A stretch of DNA of 64,000 nucleotides from Chungangia koreensis (GTDB taxonomy: Bacteria; Bacillota; Bacilli; Bacillales_A; Planococcaceae): contig NZ_JBHSEC010000006.1 in assembly GCF_042651785.1 (NCBI RefSeq), positions 48,610 to 112,609 of the forward strand, given 5' to 3'. The notes beneath the pieces were generated by a model. The model was given only the letters and a program-made list of their open reading frames with translations. It searched no databases and had not been told where the DNA came from. Numbering within the stretch: the stretch's first letter is position 1; every line of letters starts with the position of its first letter. This document shows positions 35,115 through 44,167 of the stretch, piece by piece. Both the position numbers and the translations under genes were made by a program.

Positions 35115-35959
35115 TTACATTTCTCCGTTAACCTTATAGAAGTCTCAAAATCACAAACTATATATCTATTTTTGTAATCATTCATTTTCTTATCATAAAC
35201 CAAATCGCCAAATACCTTCTTTACTGTATTTATCGGAAACAATTTCAAGAAAACATTAAATAGTTTTGTCATTCTTATATTCGTTCCATGTAATTCGCCG
35301 ATCATTTCCACCATTTTTGATGTACATACATATTCTTTGTTTTGTGGGTAGAATAATCCACTTTTAGAATCATCTATAATTAATCTTACAAACTCTGATA
35401 AATTGTCTATATAAATCATACTTCGTTTATTATCTACATCAGGGAATATTGGTATTTTGATTGCTAAATTCGCCAGTCTATTATAATTACCTTTACAACC
35501 CTTTCCATAAATCATAGGTGGACGTAAAATTGCAACTTTAAAAGGATCGCCCTGTATACCTGTTATCAGTTCCTCTGCCTGAAGCTTAGACTTACCATAG
35601 TTACTTTTTGGTTCGAGGGGTGAGTCTTTGTCTATAATACCACTTTCGATTCCATAAACACTCATAGAACTTAAAAATATGAAATGCTTAACTCCTTCTT
35701 TTTTTGCCTTTTGAGCAACCTCATAGGCCAAGTCACGATTCACTTTGTAATAAAGATTTGCGTTTTCCTTTGTTTCCTTAATATGCGCTATTCCAGCCGC
35801 ATGAAACACAACATCATACACCGAAAAATCTATTCCCTTCCATAAATCTCCTCGTAAACTAACGCAATCAGTTGTATATTTATCGGGGTAATTTCCAAGC
35901 CATTTCTCCAAACTTGTACCTATATAGCTGTTTTTCCCGGTTATCAGTATTCTTTTCAC
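35111..35959 (-). CDS. NAD-dependent sugar-nucleotide epimerase/reductase
   Basis: A 282-residue SDR. ITGKNSYIGTSLEKWL is the nucleotide motif, HAAGIAHIKETKENA and SSMSVYGIES follow, and Tyr-Lys is in SNYGKSKLQAEE. Proteins of this type pair with a PglC-like initiating transferase in capsule loci. A possible role is 4-reduction of the UDP-4-keto-6-deoxy-GlcNAc made by the 37380 dehydratase, giving UDP-QuiNAc or UDP-FucNAc as first sugar (inference). It overlaps the sugar transferase gene by 4 bp and the GT4 gene by 4 bp. Confidence 0.85.
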   Translation of the reverse strand: MKRILITGKNSYIGTSLEKWLGNYPDKYTTDCVSLRGDLWKGIDFSVYDVVFHAAGIAHIKETKENANLYYKVNRDLAYEVAQKAKKEGVKHFIFLSSMSVYGIESGIIDKDSPLEPKSNYGKSKLQAEELITGIQGDPFKVAILRPPMIYGKGCKGNYNRLANLAIKIPIFPDVDNKRSMIYIDNLSEFVRLIIDDSKSGLFYPQNKEYVCTSKMVEMIGELHGTNIRMTKLFNVFLKLFPINTVKKVFGDLVYDKKMNDYKNRYIVCDFETSIRLTEKCK

Positions 35960-36585
35960 TTAGTAACGCTCTCCTTAGTACTCGCAACTTCCTTTTTAGA
36001 TCCAGTCCCACCTTCAACAATACCATCACTTCTCAAAACACTAACAATGGTCACAAAGAAACACTTAATATCCATCCAAAGGCTAATCTTCTCAACATAC
36101 TCCCCATCCAACTTAGCCTTAATTTCAATAGGAAGCTCATCTCTACCATTAATCTGTGCCCAACCAGTTAAACCAGGTGGCACATCATTAGCACCATACC
36201 TATCCCGTTCAGTAATCAGATCATCTTGATTCCAAAGCGCTGGTCTCGGACCAATAATGCTCATCTGTCCAACGAAGATATTCCAGATTTGCGGTAGTTC
36301 ATCAAGTGAAGTCTTTCTGAAAAACTTCCCCATTTTTGTAATATACTGTTCTGGATTCCCCAATAGATGAGTTGGAGTGTCCTTAGGTGTATCTATTCTC
36401 ATAGTGCGGAATTTCAAGATATTAAAGTGGGTTTTATTGATACCAACACGCTTTTGCTTAAACAATACTGGGCCTTCTGACTCAAGCTTAATCGCAATAA
36501 TTAAAATTAAAAAAATCGGTGATAATACTATAAGTCCAATTAGTGAAAAAATGATATCTATCAATCTTTTAATCTTCATGTACAT
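35956..36585 (-). CDS. initiating undecaprenyl-phosphate sugar transferase (PglC/EpsL type)
   Basis: A 209-residue monotopic phosphoglycosyl transferase. It moves a sugar-1-phosphate from a UDP-sugar to undecaprenyl phosphate, the first step of the repeat unit. One hydrophobic re-entrant helix (IIFSLIGLIVLSPIFLILI) leads to GPVLFKQKRVG, FNILKFRTMRID, TSLDELPQIWNIF with the catalytic Asp-Glu, and GPRPALWNQDDLI. GLTGWAQINGRDELPI completes the family pattern. This short form lacks the four N-terminal helices of WcaJ. It is the first gene of the downstream half of the locus, preceded by a 350-bp spacer and a terminator. AAGGAG lies 9 nt before the ATG. Confidence 0.94.
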   Translation of the reverse strand: MYMKIKRLIDIIFSLIGLIVLSPIFLILIIAIKLESEGPVLFKQKRVGINKTHFNILKFRTMRIDTPKDTPTHLLGNPEQYITKMGKFFRKTSLDELPQIWNIFVGQMSIIGPRPALWNQDDLITERDRYGANDVPPGLTGWAQINGRDELPIEIKAKLDGEYVEKISLWMDIKCFFVTIVSVLRSDGIVEGGTGSKKEVASTKESVTK

Positions 36586-36934
36586 CCAGCTACACTCCTT
36601 AAAAGTTGTTCTTTAGTAGATTAGGACTTGGAAATTTCAAAACTTTATACAACCAACTTCTATACTACTATAATTGTTATCAAAATCTGATACCCACCTT
36701 GTAAAAGATATTAAATCTAACAACCAAATAAAATTGATATTCATTTCAATGTCACAGAGTTTCTACCAATTATATATTAATTTATATTCCTCACTAAAAG
36801 CGCGTCTAACTCTTATCCATTATCTATCGTTCAATCAACTAAAATACTCATTTCCCCCAACTGAACTCAATCTCCCCAGTCAGTGTACTAAAATAACCCC
36901 ATTATTCCAATGTTAATAGGACCTTAAAAAAATC
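36586..36934. other. AT-rich spacer, probable promoter region of the 36585-22034 operon
   Basis: About 350 bp between a minus-strand terminator and the initiating transferase gene. The terminator upstream implies a new promoter here. I see only weak candidates near 36660-36690 (a TTGATA, several TATAxT-like boxes with poor spacing). No coding sequence is recognised. Confidence 0.45.
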
Positions 36935-36963
36935 ATAAAAAAGGTGGGGCATCTAGCCCCACC
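36935..36963 (-). terminator. rho-independent terminator after the galU remnant
   Basis: AGGTGGGGC pairs with GCCCCACCT around a 5-nt loop. On the minus strand it is followed by TTTTTTATGA. It closes the upstream half of the locus (44658-37104). Confidence 0.88.
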
Positions 36964-37103
36964 TCACGCCATACGACCGACAACAAACAATGTTTAAGGT
37001 TCCTGGACCCACCATATGACCGAGTGCCATCGATGGAAGAGGTTAGATGACGTTACCTTTTCGATTTAAATGTTATAGTTTTTTTGTTCGTTAATAATAC
37101 TTT
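36964..37103. other. non-coding block, more GC-rich than its surroundings
   Basis: Between the galU remnant and the terminator lies a block with CATATGACCGAGTGCC and CATACGACCGACAAC as degenerate direct copies, and GGTTCCTGGACCC forming a near-palindrome. I see no reading frame with a ribosome site. Its origin is unknown. Confidence 0.35.
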
Positions 37104-37366
37104 TTATAACAGATCAAACTTCTCTTTTAGAAGTAGTGTATCTCCCAACTCAAATAAGTTAACAAATTGATCTTCTATTGCCCAATTTTTCTTGCCAGTT
37201 ACAATAATGATGTCTTCAATTCCTGAAGCAATGGCTTCTTCCACGATGTATTGGATAGTCGGCTTATCCACAATTGAAGCATTTCCTTTGGTATCGCCTT
37301 TGTGGCAAGAAGGACGCGTGTCCTAAACCCGCTACAGGTATAATGGCTTTTCCTTACTATCTTCAT
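37104..37366 (-). pseudogene. galU: decayed 5' fragment of galU
   Basis: Reading the minus strand with frameshifts gives MKIVRK, AIIPVAGLG, ATKAIPKEML, IVDKPTIQYIVEEAIASG, then IEDIIIVTGKKNWAIEDQF and a final KEKFDLL before a stop. This matches the first 30% or so of UTP-glucose-1-phosphate uridylyltransferase; the intact copy is at 52158. At least two frame changes occur (after VAGLG and before IVDKP), and the rest of the gene is absent. It lies 13 bp after the 37380 dehydratase stop. The ATG still has a plausible upstream region, but the product cannot be functional. Confidence 0.85.
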
Positions 37367-37379
37367 GTTTTATCCCTCA

Positions 37380-39212
37380 CTAACTGACAACCTCTTGTGC
37401 CATAATTGATTTCACATTCTTTCGGTTGGCGATTGCAACCAAAATCTCTTTTAGTTCATCTCCACTCATATCCATAAGTTTTGAAAGTACATATTCCATT
37501 TCAACTTTTCCAATCGGAGTGGCTCTTCCAATATGAATTTTAGGAAAGATTAATTTCGTTTGAAGTTCGTCTTCATTTAATAATTCTTCAAAAAGCTTTT
37601 CTCCTGGTCGAATACCTGAATATTTTATTTCGATTTCCTCTTCACCATAACCGGTGAGTTTAATTAGGTTTTTAGCAAGATCAACAATCTTAACCGGTTC
37701 GCCCATATCAAGGACGAATATTTCACCTTTGGAAGCAAAAGTACCAGCTTGGATAACTAATCGAGATGCTTCCGGAATGGTCATGAAATAACGTGTCATT
37801 CTTGAATCAGTGACTGTTACTGGTCCGCCTTTTCTAATTTGTTCCTTGAATAATGGAACAACACTCCCACGAGATCCTAATACATTTCCAAACCGGACTG
37901 CTGCAAACTTCGTTTGGCTTTCCTGTGCCAAGTTCTGAATGATCATTTCAGCAAACCGCTTAGTCGCTCCCATTACATTTGGCGGGTTAACCGCTTTGTC
38001 AGATGATACTAATACAAAATGTCCGACCCCAAATGTGTCAGCTGCTTCTGCTACATTTTTTGTTCCAAAAATGTTATTTTTTACAGACTCGAAGGGATTT
38101 AGTTCCATTAATGGAACATGTTTATGGGCAGCCGCATGATAAATTACATCTGGTTTGTAATTTGAAACAATATCAAAAATCCGAGACCGATCCTGAACAT
38201 CAGCTATAATCGGAATAATTTCAATCTCTTCTGAAACCTTTTGACTTAATTCACGGTCTATTTGATAAATGGAGTTTTCACCGTGGCCCAACAGTAATAT
38301 TTTCCTCGGATTGAACCCGGATATTTGGCGACAGATTTCAGACCCAATTGAGCCACCAGCTCCAGTTACCAATATTGTTTTTTCTTGGATTTTGTCACGG
38401 ATTGCCCGCAAGTCCAGCTCCACTTCTTCACGGCCTAATAAATCTTCAATCCGGACATCTCGGATATCATTCACAGTGATTTTTCCCGTCATTAAATCCT
38501 CGATTCGGGGAATAGTTTGGGTTTTTACGCCTGTATGAATGCAGAGCCGAGATATTTCGGCCATCTCCCTTTTGTTAAGGGATGGTATCGCAATAATGAC
38601 CTTTTCGATTTGATTGTCCTTAACAAAATCGGGAATCCGCTTTGTACCACCAACTACTTTTATGCCATATATTTCAAGACCACTCTTCGTCCGATCGTCG
38701 TCTACAAAAAGTACAGGTTTCATACCGGTTTCGGGATTTTGTAATAATTGTCTGGCTACCATTGAGCCTGCTGCCCCAGCCCCTACAATCATTGTTCTAA
38801 TTGCCTCTGATTCACTTTTCTTAATTATGTAAGACCTAAAATATCTCCAGGACAGCCTTGATCCACCAATCATTATGATATGTAACATCCAAGTTAAAGC
38901 TAAGGCACGAATATAAATATCCTTACCAATCGCGTATTGAACAAGGGAAACAACTACAATCGTGAAGGTGACAGCCTTCACGATTGATTTTAGTTCGCCT
39001 ATGGAGGCATATGTCCATAGCTTTCTATATAAGCCGAACAAAAAAGCAAAAGTATGATGGGCAACAAAAATAGTTATCGCGCTAATTAGAAGGACCTCAT
39101 TCTTCCAGATGTGAACGTATGGATGTAAAAAGAAGTACCCGATATAAATTGAAAAAAGTACAATGAATGAATCCAATAAAAATAAAAGTGATGTTCGTTT
39201 TCTTAACGTCAT
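37380..39212 (-). CDS. membrane UDP-GlcNAc 4,6-dehydratase/epimerase (CapD/EpsC/PglF type)
   Basis: A 610-residue enzyme. Four N-terminal membrane helices (about 10-115) precede a CoA-binding-like Rossmann domain (about 140-260, VGAGAAGSMVARQLL) and the catalytic SDR domain from about 285 (VTGAGGSIGSEICRQI). SSDKAVNPPNVMGATKR holds the Lys, with Met at the usual Tyr position, as in PglF/WbpM/CapD. RFGNVLGSRGSVVPLF and SGIRPGEKLFEELL are also typical. It produces the 4-keto-6-deoxy-GlcNAc nucleotide for other amino sugars. The ATG follows GGGGGCG. It is 25 bp after the phosphatase gene. Confidence 0.93.
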   Translation of the reverse strand: MTLRKRTSLLFLLDSFIVLFSIYIGYFFLHPYVHIWKNEVLLISAITIFVAHHTFAFLFGLYRKLWTYASIGELKSIVKAVTFTIVVVSLVQYAIGKDIYIRALALTWMLHIIMIGGSRLSWRYFRSYIIKKSESEAIRTMIVGAGAAGSMVARQLLQNPETGMKPVLFVDDDRTKSGLEIYGIKVVGGTKRIPDFVKDNQIEKVIIAIPSLNKREMAEISRLCIHTGVKTQTIPRIEDLMTGKITVNDIRDVRIEDLLGREEVELDLRAIRDKIQEKTILVTGAGGSIGSEICRQISGFNPRKILLLGHGENSIYQIDRELSQKVSEEIEIIPIIADVQDRSRIFDIVSNYKPDVIYHAAAHKHVPLMELNPFESVKNNIFGTKNVAEAADTFGVGHFVLVSSDKAVNPPNVMGATKRFAEMIIQNLAQESQTKFAAVRFGNVLGSRGSVVPLFKEQIRKGGPVTVTDSRMTRYFMTIPEASRLVIQAGTFASKGEIFVLDMGEPVKIVDLAKNLIKLTGYGEEEIEIKYSGIRPGEKLFEELLNEDELQTKLIFPKIHIGRATPIGKVEMEYVLSKLMDMSGDELKEILVAIANRKNVKSIMAQEVVS

Positions 39213-39237
39213 TGTTCTAACGCCCCCACCTATTCAA

Positions 39238-40002
39238 TTAAAATATTCCCATAAACCTTCGATCCGGGATTCTTGTCGGCTGATTTTTTGTAAGGGGTGA
39301 ATTTGAAATTAAATCAACAGAATTTGTTTCTAACAAAGCTAACTTGTCTGATCCTAACTTTTTTTCGATTACCTTTAATGCCTCTTGCCAGAAAAAAGAC
39401 CTGTTAGTAGTATTATGAGCATCTGAAGCTATTAAGTGACTTAAATCATATTCAATCAACTGTAAGCTTAGCTTTTGTATTTTCTTACCAAGCTTACCCG
39501 CAACTGCTGCAGTTGTTACTTGGGACAATGCTCCATTCTTAACTAACCGATAAAGTTTGTCAGGATTCTCCACGATTTCAGCATTTCGTTCGGGATGTGC
39601 GATGATGGGAATGTTGCCTTGGACTAATAAATCATAGAATAACCTTTCAACATATTTAGGAATATGTGAAGAAGGCAATTCAACTAAAACATATTCCGTG
39701 TCATTTAAACTCAATACATTTTTCGACAAGAGTGCATGATCGATTTCTTCAAATAATCTTATTTCTTGACCAATAAGAATGTCCAATGGGATTTTCCTTA
39801 GCTGTAATTGCTCTCTTAAAATCTCAACTGTCTGTACAACGTCTTCTTTTCCTGTTGAATACAAAGGGTGTCCATGATGAGGTGTAGCAATAATTGTTTT
39901 AATGCCCTCTTTTACAGCTAACTTTGCCATTTCAATACTTTCATTTAAGTTTTTTGCCCCATCGTCTAAGCCAAAAGTAATATGAGAATGCACATCTATC
40001 AT
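39238..40002 (-). CDS. CpsB/YwqE-type tyrosine-protein phosphatase (PHP family)
   Basis: A 254-residue metal-dependent phosphotyrosine phosphatase. MIDVHSHITFGLDDGAKN gives the first metal motif, TPHHGHPLY the second, then GQEIRLF, IIAHPERN and LIASDAHN. In B. subtilis and S. pneumoniae it dephosphorylates the BY-kinase and other capsule proteins. Here the kinase gene just upstream (40122-40812) is broken, so the phosphatase appears to have lost its main partner unless another kinase exists elsewhere. The ATG follows GGGGAT by about 7 nt. The gap to the kinase remnant is 120 bp. Confidence 0.93.
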   Translation of the reverse strand: MIDVHSHITFGLDDGAKNLNESIEMAKLAVKEGIKTIIATPHHGHPLYSTGKEDVVQTVEILREQLQLRKIPLDILIGQEIRLFEEIDHALLSKNVLSLNDTEYVLVELPSSHIPKYVERLFYDLLVQGNIPIIAHPERNAEIVENPDKLYRLVKNGALSQVTTAAVAGKLGKKIQKLSLQLIEYDLSHLIASDAHNTTNRSFFWQEALKVIEKKLGSDKLALLETNSVDLISNSPLTKNQPTRIPDRRFMGIF

Positions 40003-40121
40003 TCTACCATCCCCCGATTCATAATAATAGGTATAATCATCCTATATTTTGGTTACGATTCCCATATTAGCAGATTAAATATGGGTGCGATAGGGTGTTT
40101 TTGGAATATTTTGTCGTATTT

Positions 40122-40812
40122 CTAATTCGAATGTCCGTAGTAGTAATAATAGTGAGAGTCTTTTGACTTCTTTTTATTCAACACTGCCCCTAATAATTTC
40201 CCTTTGGCAGCAATTAATAATTCCTTTGCCCTTTTTGCCGCATCAATATCTGTATTTCCACTACTTAGTATCAATATAGTTCCATCGCACTGGTTGGCCA
40301 TCAGTTGGGCATCTGTCACTGCAAGTATAGGAGGTGTATCAAAAAGTATTTGATCGAAGTCACCTTTAACTTGTTCAATAAACTGACGCATTGACTCTGA
40401 GCCTAATAACTTAGCTGGATTAGGAGGAATAGGACCACATGTTAAAATGAAAAGATTCTCAACTAATGATTCCTGTACAGCTTCAGAAATGTTCACTTTC
40501 CGTGTTAATATATTTGTTAATCCCTTAATGTTCGGTACTTTAAAGTATAATGCACCGTAGGCTTCCTTAGTCTGTATCCACCAACAGCACCTTACATCCC
40601 TGCTGAGCGAATACAATGGCTAAATTCGCAATCGTTGTTGATTTCCCTTCGCCCGGTCCAGTAGAAGTGACCATGATTGTTTGATACTCTTGGTCAATTG
40701 ATGTAAAGCCGATATTGGTTCGCAAAGTTCGATATTGTTCAGAAATGGGAGAACGAGGACTAGTTAAAGTAATTAACTGCCTTTCTAAAACTGGACTTTT
40801 TCTTCTTGCCAC
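40122..40812 (-). pseudogene. frameshifted BY-type tyrosine kinase (CapB/YwqD)
   Basis: The first part (from a GTG at 40812) encodes MARRKSPVLERQ, SEQYRTLRTNIGF and the Walker A region TSTGPGEGKSTTIANLA, then VLLVDTD and a stop. Walker A' VLLVDTD should continue LRRPTVHYTFKVPN; this is readable only after two single-base losses in short T runs near 40565-40590. The rest resumes in a different frame as KVPNIKGLTNIL, Walker B ILFDTPPILAVTDAQ, and ends in a tyrosine cluster YYYYY. The net shift equals minus two bases, as expected. Domain order and length are otherwise normal for the kinase. Real decay or sequencing error in homopolymers are both possible. Confidence 0.88.
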
Positions 40813-41516
40813 TCCATACCCCTTTTTCCTTTTTGTTTCTTCTGCTTCTTCATTAATTTATTCTCCACTTTCATGTCCATTTCTGAAATAGTACCTATAA
40901 CAGAGAGTTCCAATATTTTTTCAATATCTTGTTCTGTCTTAATCTTGCTACTATCAAAGTATTCAAAAGGAAACGCTAAACCTATCCCTAAAATAGGCAG
41001 ATTATTCCAACAATAGCAATGTTCAGTGCTGAGGGGATTGAAATTCATATGCTGTTGCTTCTGCTAATATTTTCACATTGTTCATACTCATGATTTCAAC
41101 TATTTCTCTCTTAAAAACATTTGCTGTTGTATTCGCAATATCTCTTGCGATGAATGGAGCAGGGTCAGAAACAGTAATCGTGACTACTTGAGAATCTCCC
41201 TGCAATTTTGGAGTTTAAGCCATCTGATAGTTCATTTAACGTAAGTTCCTCCCTAACCAACTCAAGGATTGCAGGACTTTTTATTATAACATTATACGTA
41301 TTGATTAATTGAAGATTAGTTTGAATATCTTCGACATTATATATCCGCTGTTCCGTTTTTTCTTGGAGAATTGTGTTGAAGCTTGATAAACTGGGTAATA
41401 AAAAAATAGCTCGCCACTCCACTGATACAAATAGCCACTACTACTAAAGTGATTATAAGGATGATCCTCTTACGGATTACTTGTAATAATTCCTGTAGAC
41501 TGATTGTTTCCTCCAA
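40785..41516 (-). pseudogene. frameshifted Wzz-type kinase activator (CapA/YwqC)
   Basis: A TTG at 41516 opens LEETISLQELLQVIRKR and a first membrane helix, but the frame breaks in a run of seven T. Further pieces in other frames read YNVEDIQTNLQLINTYNVII, then GDSQVVTITVSDP, DIANTTANVFKREIVEIM, and last LGIGLAFPFEYFDSS with IKTEQDIEKILELSVIGT. That is the whole protein in the right order, split by at least four frame changes. It normally activates the BY-kinase that follows it. The end overlaps the kinase start by 28 bp. Confidence 0.88.
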
Positions 41517-41650
41517 CTTACTCTCCCCCTATTTGCTTACTAAATCGCACTCATCATATTTTGTGGAAGTATTTTGTCATTTCTTGTCGGAAGGAAAAGT
41601 ATATCCAGTTTCCTATACCTTAATTTTACAGAATTAAGCATTTTCTTCAC

Positions 41651-41681
41651 AAAAAAAGAAGCAGGATCTCCTACTTCTTTA
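41651..41681 (-). terminator. terminator after the intact Wzz-type gene
   Basis: On the minus strand AAAGAAGTAGG pairs with CCTGCTTCTTT around a 4-nt loop, then TTTTTT follows. It lies just beyond the 41686 stop codon, upstream of the broken kinase pair. Confidence 0.8.
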
Positions 41682-41685
41682 AATA

Positions 41686-42609
41686 TTATTTATCTGGTGC
41701 TGTATTTTTCCAATATTCTCTAAAGAATACTATACCAATCCCAATCATTACCCCTAAAATCGCTGCTATGGCTATATTCAATATCTTATTAGGTGAAATT
41801 GGACTCTTCGCCAATGAAGGCTCACTTATGACTCTAATATAAGGTTCAGGAGAAAAGCTATTTATTCCACTCTTAACAGCCTGATAGCGATCAAGTACAT
41901 TTCGATATTCAGTAGCTTTTGACAGAATTTGTGACTGCATTTGCATTAACTGATTATGTAATGATCCATTCACATTTACTAAAGCATTGATTTGTTCATC
42001 ACTTACCGTCATCAATACTTGATTGTTTAATAGTGATTGCATGATTAACACTTCAGGCAAAGAATTTTTCTTAATCAATGTATTGTACTCTTCAATTAAA
42101 CCCTCAATTTCTGTAGAAAGGATTTCTGTTTCAGAAGTATAAGTCTTTTCTAAACTTTTCATTGAACTGATTACCGAAGAATTCATTTTCTTCTTAGTTT
42201 CATTAATAAACAACTCTAAATGTTTTTGTGCAAGTTCAGGATTACCGTTTTGATAACTAACATCAATTAAATTTGTTTCTTTCTCAATATTTACTATTAA
42301 ATTCTCAATATTAAAATCCTTAGGTGAATAATTATTCTCTATTAGTATATTTTCTAAAAATCTTTTGCTCTGAATACGTTCTGAAAAGATACTCGTCGAA
42401 AATTCCGCATTCACATAACCTGCTAATAGACCAGCATCTTGTGGATTGGTGACAATTTGGATGGTCGAATTTGAGTCATATTGTTCAGGCAAAACAAACC
42501 AACTAACAATTCCAGCTAATCCAATTGCTACAGCAGTAATTAACGCAATAATCCATTTACCTCTAAAAACGATTTCAATTATTTCTCTTAACTCAATTGT
42601 TTCTTCCAT
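41686..42609 (-). CDS. intact Wzz-family chain-length/polysaccharide co-polymerase protein
   Basis: A 307-residue protein with two membrane helices (about 18-40 and 276-296) and a coiled-coil extracellular part between them, the Wzz layout. The start MEETIELREIIEIVFRGKWI and SWFVLPEQYDSNSTIQI are typical, and SPISPNKILNIAIAAILGVM precedes the last helix. The C-terminus (EYWKNTAPDK) is short and lacks a kinase part. It controls polymer length for the ligase-type protein encoded just upstream. It overlaps the ligase stop by 17 bp. AAGGAG lies 7 nt before the ATG. Confidence 0.9.
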   Translation of the reverse strand: MEETIELREIIEIVFRGKWIIALITAVAIGLAGIVSWFVLPEQYDSNSTIQIVTNPQDAGLLAGYVNAEFSTSIFSERIQSKRFLENILIENNYSPKDFNIENLIVNIEKETNLIDVSYQNGNPELAQKHLELFINETKKKMNSSVISSMKSLEKTYTSETEILSTEIEGLIEEYNTLIKKNSLPEVLIMQSLLNNQVLMTVSDEQINALVNVNGSLHNQLMQMQSQILSKATEYRNVLDRYQAVKSGINSFSPEPYIRVISEPSLAKSPISPNKILNIAIAAILGVMIGIGIVFFREYWKNTAPDK

Positions 42610-44167
42610 CAGTAGACTCCTTAAGTTGTTCTTTTTGTGTGAGTATAATAGCCATCATGATTCCAGCAAGAGTCCACATTGGAGCTGACGTGCCTGGTAG
42701 TGAATCATTAAACATCGCCTGAATTAAGAATGCCAACCAACCAATACTCAAAACTGATATTGTGTGATTCCGGGTTTTAAATAATCCTTTAAGAGCTGAA
42801 AAAGCTGTAATAACTATTAACCCCATAAAACCAATTAATCCAACAATGCCAGTACCGTACAATACACCAATATACATATTGTGCGGTTTATCGACGATAG
42901 TATGTTCCGTTCTCATTCCAGCACGTGCATCTATATTGTAATGTGGAAAATGATACATTAGGGTATCAAGACCATAACCCAAGAGTGGCCTTTCTTGAAT
43001 TAAATTAAATGTCTTTTCCCATATATATAATCGACCTGAACCAGGTGCTAACCCAGACGCCGGTAATTTTGGAAGTTCAAAAGAATTTTCGGCAGCAAAT
43101 GCTTTGTTAGTTAAATCTATTTTGTAATAGCTTGTTTTTGTACTAGCTTGTTCATGGATGTATGGATTATCTTTGATGATAAACCCAATTGACTCGTTCC
43201 AGACTCTTGGATTCTCTTTAGCAAGTACATGAAATATAGGTAAACTTAAAATGAAAAATGAAAGTAAAAGTACAAGCGATTTTTTTCTATTATCTGATCT
43301 TATGACAATATAAATAATTATTAAAGAAATCTGTAATACTGTCAAAAATCCACTTGTTGACAATGACATAAGCATTATAGACAGAGAAAAAACTGAAATA
43401 ATCATATTAATAATACTTCTCACTAAGTTCTTATCAAAAAGAGACCACGTAAGAAACATTACTGTCATAATAGCAAACATACCACTCATATAGTTCCATT
43501 GATTCAGTGTTCCCATAAGAGTTGAACCCTCATTAAGAGAAGCCTCGGATGGCAAAAAAATTGTCATTAATTTTTCTACAATGTTATATTGTAATGCATC
43601 TTTTCCATAAAAGTTCATAGTAATTAAGATAAAATTTATTAAAATCAGTGGATAGAGAGAATACATTATGTAATTTAAAGCTTTTTTTGGAAACTCTAAG
43701 TTCATAGCAACAAAAAATAATACTAGATAACATATGTATGAGATTCCACCATCTGAACGATTAAATTGCCCCCATAACGCAATTGTCTTAGAAGGAGAAA
43801 ATAAAGTCGAGACGATTATGAATAACAAAATAGTTATAAGAAAATAATTCATTTTTGTTGCTTTAATAGTTCCATTCATAAAAAAAATCTTTGAAAGAAA
43901 TAGAATAACAATTATCGTTGTTACAGCAATTAAAAATAACATTTTATAGAAGGTAAAAGTGTCACCCTTCATTCCAGAAGTAACAAGATTAATAGTTGTT
44001 AGTTTAGGGCTAATTACTTCTGTTGCATGCGCCCCTATTATTAATGGTAAAAAGCCAATTATCAGCAATAAAAGTCTGAAAATCCAATTATCAATATTTT
44101 TACGAGAATGAATGTCCTCCTCTTCATCAGATAAGGAGTGATTACTTAAATAGTATTTTGAAACCAT
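42593..44167 (-). CDS. O-antigen ligase-like membrane protein (Wzy_C family)
   Basis: A 524-residue protein with about twelve hydrophobic segments and one large extracellular loop. The loop ends with ERPLLGYGLDTLMYHFPHYN and KPHNMYIGVLYGTGIVGLIG, the Wzy_C/WaaL signature. In Gram-positives such proteins may polymerise polysaccharide or attach it to protein (general O-glycosylation) or wall. Its partner could be the TPR protein whose stop overlaps its ATG by one base. The N-terminal cytoplasmic part (about 30 residues) is acidic. Confidence 0.88.
   Translation of the reverse strand: MVSKYYLSNHSLSDEEEDIHSRKNIDNWIFRLLLLIIGFLPLIIGAHATEVISPKLTTINLVTSGMKGDTFTFYKMLFLIAVTTIIVILFLSKIFFMNGTIKATKMNYFLITILLFIIVSTLFSPSKTIALWGQFNRSDGGISYICYLVLFFVAMNLEFPKKALNYIMYSLYPLILINFILITMNFYGKDALQYNIVEKLMTIFLPSEASLNEGSTLMGTLNQWNYMSGMFAIMTVMFLTWSLFDKNLVRSIINMIISVFSLSIMLMSLSTSGFLTVLQISLIIIYIVIRSDNRKKSLVLLLSFFILSLPIFHVLAKENPRVWNESIGFIIKDNPYIHEQASTKTSYYKIDLTNKAFAAENSFELPKLPASGLAPGSGRLYIWEKTFNLIQERPLLGYGLDTLMYHFPHYNIDARAGMRTEHTIVDKPHNMYIGVLYGTGIVGLIGFMGLIVITAFSALKGLFKTRNHTISVLSIGWLAFLIQAMFNDSLPGTSAPMWTLAGIMMAIILTQKEQLKESTDGRNN

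Noticed and set aside
36640..36934. Possible CRISPR or other repeat array in the AT-rich spacer
   Set aside because: No regularly spaced identical units are present; only general AT-richness.
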